DNA of 43,522 bases from a virus. A program made the position numbers and the translations under genes. Below, piece by piece: positions 13,324 to 18,603 of this stretch; position 1 is the stretch's first letter; each line of letters begins with the position of its first letter. The notes under the pieces were generated by a model, which was not told the origin of the DNA, made no database searches, and worked only from the letters and a program-made list of their open reading frames with translations. The stretch covers positions 1-43,522 of IMG/VR virus record IMGVR_UViG_3300006802_000176. The stretch is one strand, 5' to 3'.

Positions 13324-13946
13324 ACGACATGACAATGACGGTGGTGCCGAAAAGCGACCAGATCAATGCCGATGATCTGATCGGCGGCCCCATCACCATT
13401 CAGGTTTCGCGCGTCGTCATTGGCGAAAGCGCGGAACAGCCGGTGTCGGTGTTCTTCGAAGGCAGCCAGAAGCCATATCGTCCGTGCAAACAAATGCGCC
13501 GCGTCATGATCCACTGCTGGGGTTCTGACGCGAAGGTCTACGCCGGTCGCCGCATGACCCTCTATCGCGACCCGACCGTAAAGTATGGCGGCTTTGAAGT
13601 CGGCGGCATTCGCATCTCGCATATGTCGGACATCGACGCCGAAAAGGTCATGGCGCTGACCGTGACCAAGGCCCAGCGCCGACCATTCACTGTGAAGCCG
13701 TTGCGGGATGCGCCGCCTGTTCAGGATACGCCGAAGCCGGATCGCGCGACGGCGACGACCGATGCACTGATCGAAGCCACCCGGACCGCGCCCGACTTGG
13801 CCGCGCTGCTGGCGAATGTGGATTTCGACAAGCGGCGCACGTGGCTGCGGGAGAACCGGCGCGAGCTGGCGGCGCGGTTGGAGGCGGCGATAGCGGAGGC
13901 TGAGGGGCGTGTTGCGCCTGGCCAGGATACGGAGGCGGGGGCATGA
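13320..13946 (+). CDS. Conserved partner of YqaJ exonuclease, function unknown
   Basis: 208 residues. The first ~125 residues form a beta-rich domain with a pattern I recall from proteins next to YqaJ exonucleases in alphaproteobacterial phages: SDQINADDLIGGPITIQVSR, GSQKPYRPCKQMRRV, AGRRMTLYRDPTVKYGG and GGIRISHMSD. The C-terminal ~70 residues are helical and probably a separate small domain. The partnership suggests a single-strand binding or annealing role, which would fill the missing Red-beta slot, but that is inference. The start overlaps the exonuclease stop (ATGA). Confidence 0.7.
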   Translation: MNDMTMTVVPKSDQINADDLIGGPITIQVSRVVIGESAEQPVSVFFEGSQKPYRPCKQMRRVMIHCWGSDAKVYAGRRMTLYRDPTVKYGGFEVGGIRISHMSDIDAEKVMALTVTKAQRRPFTVKPLRDAPPVQDTPKPDRATATTDALIEATRTAPDLAALLANVDFDKRRTWLRENRRELAARLEAAIAEAEGRVAPGQDTEAGA

Positions 13947-14257
13947 GCATCGAATGGACGGATGCGGCTGTGCGGGCCGCGATCAAGGCTTGGTATTTTG
14001 ACGGCTTGGTCGATGCGGGGGCGGAGGAATTTGAGGCGTCGCGCGCCGCCCTCACCGCCGCCGCCGAAGCGCAGGGCCTGACCGCGCCGACGCCGCAGCC
14101 GGTGGGGGAGCGGCGGTGGGTGTCGATGGTGCCGGACCCACATAATGCCGGAACGGTATTTGGCATCGCATCCGATGGCACGGCCTGGGTCATTCTGAAG
14201 AAGCCCCAACAACCGTGTGTAATTCGTCAACTGCCAGCCCCGGAGGCCACCCCATGA
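13943..14257 (+). CDS. Unknown protein, 104 aa
   Basis: Unknown. An N-terminal helical segment (AAIKAWYFDGLVDAGAEEFEAS as one region; key part AIKAWYFDG) leads into a beta-rich end (RRWVSMVPDPHNAGTVFG, then DGTAWVILKKP). Similar short proteins with an RWVSMVP-like segment are common among late-early phage genes. The ATG overlaps the previous stop by 4 bases. Confidence 0.5.
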   Translation: MSIEWTDAAVRAAIKAWYFDGLVDAGAEEFEASRAALTAAAEAQGLTAPTPQPVGERRWVSMVPDPHNAGTVFGIASDGTAWVILKKPQQPCVIRQLPAPEATP

Positions 14258-14571
14258 CCGACCTCGACGCGAAGGCGCTGGATGAGAAGGCATTGAGCGC
14301 CGCTATGTCTGCCGCTTATCGGCTTAGCGTGGGCAACCCTGTGGACATGATTTCCGATGCCATCCGCGCCTACCTCTCCGCCATCAATTACGACGCCACC
14401 GAGCGCGCGCGGCTGGAGGGGGAGGTCGCGAGGCTGCGGGAGGCGCTGGAGAAGGTGGCGGCAGAGTTTGACGCCATCGGCACGCTTCATGCGGCGATGA
14501 AAACTGAGGATGCAAACCGGATCAGCACAGTCGTCAAACTTGTTCGGGAGGCCCTGCGCCATGACCGCTGA
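14254..14571 (+). CDS. Unknown helical protein, 105 aa
   Basis: Helical throughout, with an amphipathic coiled-coil stretch in the middle (ATERARLEGEVARLREALEK). The ATG overlaps the previous stop (ATGA). It looks like one of the many short coiled-coil proteins of phage accessory blocks. No function can be named. Confidence 0.5.
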   Translation: MTDLDAKALDEKALSAAMSAAYRLSVGNPVDMISDAIRAYLSAINYDATERARLEGEVARLREALEKVAAEFDAIGTLHAAMKTEDANRISTVVKLVREALRHDR

Positions 14572-14797
14572 CCCAGCCATGCGCATCTTGAAATGCGAAG
14601 CCCATTACGCGCTTGGAGGCGAAATCGTCACCGCTGGCGTCGAGATGGAAAGCAGTCGAACCATGTATCCCTGGGATGGTCCCGAGGACGATCCTGACAA
14701 CCCCAATCGCCCGATAGCTTTGTGCCGAGAGTGCGCTAAGGACCACCACCAGCACTGGGATGCGATGTGGGCCGAATACCGCGCGGGGCTACTATGA
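14561..14797 (+). CDS. Small Cys/His-rich unknown protein, 78 aa
   Basis: Starts at 14561, 11 bases inside the previous gene. It has possible metal ligands: CEAH near residue 11, and CRECAKDHHQHW near residues 58-69. That spacing would suit a small zinc-binding fold. The context is a run of small accessory genes before the excisionase and integrase. Function unknown. Confidence 0.5.
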   Translation: MTADPAMRILKCEAHYALGGEIVTAGVEMESSRTMYPWDGPEDDPDNPNRPIALCRECAKDHHQHWDAMWAEYRAGLL

Positions 14798-15180
14798 CCA
14801 CCCCAGCCGCCCTGCGCGCGATGGCCGCCCGCGTCGAGACCGAGGAACCGAGCGCGCCGCTTAACAGCGACGTTGCGGAGGCATTTGGATGGGAGCCGGG
14901 CGAGCACGGCATCTGGTGGAAATCGCCTGATGGCGTGTGGCGTTCAGGATTGCCCGATTTCCTGTGCGACCTGACCGCCGCCGCCGGGCTGATGCCGGAG
15001 GGGTGGGAGATCACGATCATCCAACGTGGCGAGCGAATGGAATGCTACGCCGATCCAGTCGGATGCGAACACCCCAAGGGGCCGCAGTCGGTCGAAGCCA
15101 TAGCAGCCACCACCGAACCCCGCGCCCGCACGGCCGCCGCGCTGCGGGCGATGGCGGCGGGGATGGAGGCGGGGGAGTGA
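14794..15180 (+). CDS. Unknown protein with duplicated ALRAMAA motif, 128 aa
   Basis: The protein begins and ends with the same short helix: ALRAMAARVE near residue 5 and ALRAMAAGME at the C terminus. Between them lies a tryptophan-rich domain (AFGWEPGEHGIWWKSPDGVW; LPDFLCDLTAAAGLMPEGW). This middle part resembles short phage proteins that describe row/text-like beta-alpha folds, with no known activity. The duplicated helix may mark an internal repeat created by recombination. The start overlaps the previous stop (ATGA). Confidence 0.5.
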   Translation: MTTPAALRAMAARVETEEPSAPLNSDVAEAFGWEPGEHGIWWKSPDGVWRSGLPDFLCDLTAAAGLMPEGWEITIIQRGERMECYADPVGCEHPKGPQSVEAIAATTEPRARTAAALRAMAAGMEAGE

Positions 15181-15398
15181 GCGGCACCGGCATAGCGGGC
15201 GCCATCGACTACCAGCCCGCCACGGACCACCAGGCCGTCGCATGCGCGGTCTGCGGAAAGCCGATCGAGGAGGCGCCAGCGAGCGTCCGGGTCCTGCCAG
15301 GCCGGTTTGGACAGGCGTGCAGCCGCGATTGCGCAGCAACCCCGATGTGGCGCGCCAGGCTGGCGTTGCGGCCCGTCTACGGAGACGAGTGGATATGA
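15177..15398 (+). CDS. Small cysteine-motif protein, 73 aa
   Basis: Starts with GTG at 15177, overlapping the previous stop (GTGA). CAVCG near residue 28 and CSRDC near residue 52 make a likely four-cysteine zinc ribbon (CxxC ... CxxxC), as seen in many phage and ribosomal-type zinc proteins (VCGKPIEEAPASVR). It lies just before the excisionase gene. Function unknown. Confidence 0.55.
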   Translation: MSGTGIAGAIDYQPATDHQAVACAVCGKPIEEAPASVRVLPGRFGQACSRDCAATPMWRARLALRPVYGDEWI

Positions 15399-15658
15399 CC
15401 ACCCGCTGGCTAAACCGCGATGAAGTCGCCCGCTACCTAAGCCTGCGCGTGGAAGCCGTAGACCGCATGGCCCGCGACGGCCGCCTACCGCAGCCGTCCT
15501 ATGCCCTGGGCGACCGCAACCCACGATGGGATCGGGACGTGCTAGACGACCGCATGGCCCGCGGCATAGCGTCCACCGATCCCGACGTGGCAATCGAGGC
15601 TCTAATCAATGGCGAAAAAGCGCACCGTCAAGCGGCGGCTGGCAGACGGCACGGTTAA
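15395..15658 (+). CDS. xis: Excisionase-like winged helix protein (AlpA/MerR type)
   Basis: 87 residues. The first ~60 residues form the excisionase/AlpA-type helix-turn-helix: WLNRDEVARYLSLRVEAVDR, then MARDGRLPQPSYALGDRNPR and WDRDVLDD. Such proteins bend attachment-site DNA and direct the integrase towards excision, and some also act as regulators. The ATG overlaps the previous stop (ATGA). Its last 50 bases overlap the start of the integrase gene in another frame, so the two proteins are probably made in a fixed ratio. Confidence 0.75.
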   Translation: MTTRWLNRDEVARYLSLRVEAVDRMARDGRLPQPSYALGDRNPRWDRDVLDDRMARGIASTDPDVAIEALINGEKAHRQAAAGRRHG

Positions 15659-16568
15659 GACCTACCGCTACGGCCCGGCGAAGCCGCGCGCGCCGACTGC
15701 CGAAAGCCTCAACGCCATGATCCGCGCCTATCGCCGATCGCCTAACTACCGCGCGCTCAAACCGTCCTCGCGCTATCGCTATGACCTGTATCTCAGGCCG
15801 CTAGAGGAAATCGGCCACACGCCAGCCGCCAAGCTGTCCAAGCGGAACCTCAACACCTTGCGCGACTGGATAGCCGCCGAACGCGGCAACGGCGCTGCCT
15901 CGCTGTTCGTGGCCGTCTGCGGCGCGTTGTTCAATTGGGCACAAGAGAACGACTGGATCAAGGCCAACCCGGCGTTCAGGCTTAAGGCCCCGACGCTGGG
16001 CGAGATAACCGCTTGGACGCCAGCACAGGCCGAGGCAGCAGAGGCGGCATTGCCGGAACACCTACGCCGCGCCGTCGTGCTGGCGCGCTTCACGGCCCAG
16101 CGGCGGGGCGACCTGTGCGCCATGACATGGGCCGCCTATGACGGCGCGACCATCAAGGTGAAGCAGCAGAAGACGGGCGCGGAACTGGTGATCCCGTGCC
16201 ACCCGCGTTTGAAGGCTGAACTTGATGCCTGGCGCCGCACCGCAACCGCCGTCACGATCCTGACCGGTCAGCTTGGTCGCCCGCTGCGCCCGGCCGCGCT
16301 GGGCGAGGGCATCCGCAAGCATCTCGACGCGGCAGGCTTCCCGCGCGCGCTGTCCATCCACGGGTTGCGGAAGTTGGCCGCCACTGAACTCGCGCAGGCC
16401 GGATGCTCGACCCACGAAATCGCCGCCATCACGGGCCACAAGACGCTGGCCATGGTCCAGCACTACACGGCATCGGTGGATCAGGCCCAGCTAGCCAGCG
16501 CTGCCATCGTGCGTTTGTCGGAAAAGCAAAACGCGAAAAACGACCGAAAGATTAAGTCAGGGTCTTGA
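15609..16568 (+). CDS. int: Tyrosine-type phage integrase
   Basis: 319 residues. A basic, arm-binding-like N terminus (MAKKRTVKRR) is followed by a core-binding SAM-like domain (~35-120). In the catalytic domain (~135-300) all active-site positions are visible: Arg165 in TAQRRGDL, Lys188 in QQKTG, His251 and Arg254 in SIHGLRKL, His277 in TGHKTL, and nucleophile Tyr286 in VQHYTAS. It inserts the phage at attP/attB and excises it with the upstream xis product. It is the last gene of the early-right operon; the attachment site is expected nearby but could not be identified. Confidence 0.93.
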   Translation: MAKKRTVKRRLADGTVKTYRYGPAKPRAPTAESLNAMIRAYRRSPNYRALKPSSRYRYDLYLRPLEEIGHTPAAKLSKRNLNTLRDWIAAERGNGAASLFVAVCGALFNWAQENDWIKANPAFRLKAPTLGEITAWTPAQAEAAEAALPEHLRRAVVLARFTAQRRGDLCAMTWAAYDGATIKVKQQKTGAELVIPCHPRLKAELDAWRRTATAVTILTGQLGRPLRPAALGEGIRKHLDAAGFPRALSIHGLRKLAATELAQAGCSTHEIAAITGHKTLAMVQHYTASVDQAQLASAAIVRLSEKQNAKNDRKIKSGS

Positions 16569-16667
16569 TGTGCGGTAAGACCAGGTTAACGTCGAGGATT
16601 GAAATGATTGAGGAATTTGAGGCAAATGGGGGCGGCGTTGCTTGCTTTGTGCCTGCCGTATGACGCA
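16569..16667. other. Non-coding region after integrase, possible attP neighbourhood
   Basis: No gene seen. Compared with its surroundings the stretch at about 16597-16628 is AT-rich and has short repeats of GATTGA/ATTTGAGG (GATTGAAAT, GATTGAGGA, ATTTGAGGC in a row), as integrase arm sites often do. There is no tRNA-like sequence. Its place next to int is the usual location of attP, but the core cannot be defined without the host sequence. Confidence 0.3.
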
Positions 16668-16700
16668 GAAAAGGCGCCGGAGGCATAACCCCCGGCGCCT
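16668..16700 (-). terminator. Rho-independent terminator of the late operon
   Basis: AGGCGCCGG (16672-16680) and CCGGCGCCT (16692-16700) form a 9-bp perfect stem with an 11-base loop. Read leftward the stem is followed immediately by TTTT (16671-16668). It lies after the muramidase gene, so it ends the late transcript. It also separates this from the converging early-right operon. Confidence 0.85.
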
Positions 16701-16772
16701 GTGCTGGTGCATCCGCTCCACCCCGACCCAGCCAATGGAGGCGGCTCTGCGTGGGGCCGCAGCCCGTGGACT

Positions 16773-17291
16773 TTACTCGCGCAAGGCTGCCGCTTCCAAT
16801 GCCTTCGCCACCCGCCGCTCAGTCCGCGCCATCCACCCCCGGCCAAAGAAGCCGAAGTTGGCCAGCGTCGCGTAATACGTCCGCTGCAAATCCGACAGCA
16901 GCCGCACCATCTCAGCCGCCGGAACAGCCCGCACCGCCGCCAGTGTGACCGGCCCAATCGCGCCATCCTCGGCCACGCCCGCCGCGCGTTGCAGCATCTT
17001 CGCGGACCGGCCAGGCCCCGCGTTCACGGCGAAGTCGAACACCATCAGGTCTACGCCCGCCGGTAGGTCAGCGCCACGGATCGGCTGCCAATACCCGGCG
17101 CGGTAGATGCGGGCCACGTCGGCATCGCTGATATGGCGGAGCGCGTCCTCGGTCGCGTCTGGCACCCAGCGGCGATAGGTGGCGAGCGTGATGCCTTTGT
17201 TGGTCGCACCGCCGGGGTCGCGCGGATCGTCCACAAAGCAGCCTTCCTGCTGGAGCGTGAAGGCTAGGCAGGAGAGGAAGCGGTCGGTCAT
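16773..17291 (-). CDS. GH108 endolysin (N-acetylmuramidase)
   Basis: 172 residues. The N-terminal ~85 residues carry the glycoside hydrolase 108 signature: LQQEGCFVDDPRDPGG followed by ATNKGITLATYRRW, with catalytic Glu16. The usual EGG is EGC here. The C-terminal ~85 residues match the peptidoglycan-binding part typical of the family (FDFAVNAGPGRSAKMLQ, then EDGAIGPVTLAAV). It cuts cell-wall glycan strands to release virions. There is no signal peptide, so a holin is needed for export. It is the last late gene, ending before the terminator. A 700-base insertion of rightward genes separates it from the holin-like genes. Confidence 0.9.
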   Translation of the reverse strand: MTDRFLSCLAFTLQQEGCFVDDPRDPGGATNKGITLATYRRWVPDATEDALRHISDADVARIYRAGYWQPIRGADLPAGVDLMVFDFAVNAGPGRSAKMLQRAAGVAEDGAIGPVTLAAVRAVPAAEMVRLLSDLQRTYYATLANFGFFGRGWMARTERRVAKALEAAALRE

Positions 17292-17304
17292 GTGTCACCC
17301 GAAA

Positions 17305-17359
17305 AAGTGATGCACGGTGCAAATTATCCATTGACGCGGCCAGATGCACGGTGCATAGT
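17305..17359 (+). promoter_or_regulatory. Promoter with two identical operators for the moron cassette
   Basis: TTGACG (17331-17336), 17 bases, CATAGT (17354-17359). The 11-base near-palindrome TGCACGGTGCA occurs at 17311-17321, upstream of the -35, and at 17345-17355, between -35 and -10. Both copies are preceded by GA. Their centres are 34 bases apart, about three helical turns. This looks like an autoregulated promoter; the HTH protein at 17830 is the obvious candidate repressor. Confidence 0.75.
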
Positions 17360-17386
17360 GCGTTCATCAGAGAGGGAGATACGCAG

Positions 17387-17572
17387 ATGACCATCACCAC
17401 CTGGACCATCGTTCGTGAGGGCTTTTGCTTCCGGGCAGTCAACGCCGCCACCAACTACCGTTCTTCGCTGGTCACCTCCGCGTCGCAGGCTGGCTTGATT
17501 ATCGAACGGAAGGCCGGAAAGGACGCTCACCGCGCAGCCGCCGCCGAGTTTATCGCCAAGGCCAGCGCCTAA
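17387..17572 (+). CDS. Moron cassette protein 1, 61 aa, unknown
   Basis: Small protein of unknown function (begins MTITTWTIVREGFCFRAVNA, ends AAAEFIAKASA). A short beta region is followed by two helices. The ATG at 17387 has GAGGGAGA about 8-15 bases upstream. It is the first gene behind the promoter with twin operators, and it runs against the flanking late genes. No resemblance to known antitoxins or exclusion proteins could be recognised. Confidence 0.65.
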   Translation: MTITTWTIVREGFCFRAVNAATNYRSSLVTSASQAGLIIERKAGKDAHRAAAAEFIAKASA

Positions 17573-17574
17573 CC

Positions 17575-17590
17575 GGGGGCTTCGGCCCCC
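17575..17590 (+). other. GC hairpin with UUCG tetraloop
   Basis: GGGGGC, TTCG, GCCCCC: a 6-bp stem closed by the very stable C(UUCG)G tetraloop, two bases after the stop codon of the first cassette gene and 22 bases before the next start. There is no T run, so it is more likely a processing or stability element setting the ratio between cassette genes than a terminator. Confidence 0.6.
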
Positions 17591-17611
17591 ACCAACCGAG
17601 GGAGACGACAA

Positions 17612-17833
17612 ATGCGCCGCACCAATACCGCCACCGAAATCGTGCAGTCCGGTGAGTTCGTGAAGGCTGGCAAGAAGCGTTACATCCACGACGAAACCGG
17701 CCTGGAAATCGCCTACGATCATAACGCTTGGGTTTGGCGCACCCCGGACGGGCTGGGCTTCACGGTGCTGCATGGCGCGGTCTCTTGGCTTCGCCAGTGC
17801 ATCGCCAAGGCCGCCGCTCAGGTGGCTGCATGA
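17612..17833 (+). CDS. Moron cassette protein 2, 73 aa, unknown
   Basis: Small, beta-rich protein (FVKAGKKRYIHDETGLEIAY, then AWVWRTPDGLGFTVLHGAV) with a short helical end. The ribosome site GAGGGAGA is 8-15 bases before the ATG, matching that of the first cassette gene, so both may stem from one duplication or assembly. Its stop overlaps the start of the HTH gene (ATGA). Function unknown. Confidence 0.65.
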   Translation: MRRTNTATEIVQSGEFVKAGKKRYIHDETGLEIAYDHNAWVWRTPDGLGFTVLHGAVSWLRQCIAKAAAQVAA

Positions 17834-18063
17834 CCCCCGAAACCTTCCGAACCCGCCTGCAAGCCTTGGGTCTAACCACCCAAGGCTTCGCCGCGTTGGT
17901 CGGCATAGACCGGACCACCGTGGCGTATTGGGGCCGCGCGCGGTCTGGCCGTGGCGTGCAGGAGTTCCCTGCATGGGTCGGGCTGCTGCTGACCGCATGG
18001 GAGGCTAACCCTGCTTGCTCACCACCCCAATCCCACCAGCTACCAGCAGCCCAATCGTCGTAA
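17830..18063 (+). CDS. HTH regulator of the moron cassette, 77 aa
   Basis: 77 residues. Residues ~3-45 form a helix-turn-helix (FRTRLQALGLTTQGFAALVG, then IDRTTVAYWGRARSG), like those of small XRE-type or plasmid-stability regulators. The C-terminal 25 residues are probably disordered (PPQSHQLPAAQSS). It starts at the ATG overlapping the previous stop. The last 59 bases overlap, on the opposite strand, the 3' end of the holin-like gene at 18005. I infer that it binds the TGCACGGTGCA sites in the cassette promoter. Confidence 0.7.
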   Translation: MTPETFRTRLQALGLTTQGFAALVGIDRTTVAYWGRARSGRGVQEFPAWVGLLLTAWEANPACSPPQSHQLPAAQSS

Positions 18064-18175
18064 TCGCCTCCGCTTGGTCGGGCGCAAAAGCCCGGCCCAT
18101 GACGACGCCCGCCAGCGTCAGCAGCGCGCCCCATGTGTTGCGTTCCGTCAGCCGGTCGAGAATCCATGCCTTCAT
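18005..18175 (-). CDS. Holin-like small membrane protein, 56 aa
   Basis: 56 residues. Two hydrophobic segments, TWGALLTLAGVVMG (~14-27) and AITTIGLLVAGGIGVV (~37-52), separated by the polar loop RAFAPDQAE, fit a short class II-type holin or holin-like protein. It forms the membrane lesion that lets the endolysin reach the wall. It follows a coiled-coil membrane protein by one base and precedes, in the leftward direction, the muramidase. The start ATG at 18175 is used; the 5-residue longer frame overlaps the previous gene. Confidence 0.6.
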   Translation of the reverse strand: MKAWILDRLTERNTWGALLTLAGVVMGRAFAPDQAEAITTIGLLVAGGIGVVSKQG

Positions 18176-18176
18176 G

Positions 18177-18539
18177 TCAACGCCCTCCAAACAGTGGCCA
18201 GTGATCCCAAACCCACGCGCCGATTGCGGCGCACGCCCCGGCGAGCATCCATCCGATCTTGATGACCCAGCCGAACGCCTGCTGGTTGGCGAGCACGCGG
18301 TCTAGTTTGGCGTCCATCGCACCTGCGGTGGCTTCATGCCGGTCCTGGCGGGCGGCCATATCGTCCATGCGGGCCTGAAGCTGGCCGAGTTCGCGCGATA
18401 TCTGGCGCGTCGTTTCGACCTGTTGGCGAAGCAGCTCATCCACGGCAGCGGCCTCCTGCTGAGAGCGCGGCCACCATTCCGGTGCCCGCATCGCCGCCGC
18501 GCTCACGGCACGCGGCTGGTAACGTTCGGATGTCGGCAT
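18177..18539 (-). CDS. Coiled-coil protein with C-terminal membrane helix, 120 aa
   Basis: 120 residues. A coiled coil (~45-90; VETTRQISRELGQLQARMDD, then AMDAKLDRVLANQQ) leads into one C-terminal membrane helix (WVIKIGWMLAGACAAIGAWV). This build resembles lysis-associated XhlA-like proteins or antiholin partners. Being immediately upstream of the holin-like gene, a role in lysis timing is likely. The ATG at 18539 has GAGGA about 10 bases upstream. No Rz/Rz1 pair was found in the region. Confidence 0.6.
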   Translation of the reverse strand: MPTSERYQPRAVSAAAMRAPEWWPRSQQEAAAVDELLRQQVETTRQISRELGQLQARMDDMAARQDRHEATAGAMDAKLDRVLANQQAFGWVIKIGWMLAGACAAIGAWVWDHWPLFGGR

Positions 18540-18603
18540 GAGGGTCTGATCCTCAGTCGTGCGTGGGATCGCTGCCCGATTACCGCTGGACTCGGTTCCA
18601 GGG

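Noticed and set aside
17324-17998. 224-codon minus-strand frame opposite the moron cassette
   Set aside because: The plus-strand genes have ribosome sites, promoter and ATGA overlap; the minus frame has none of these.
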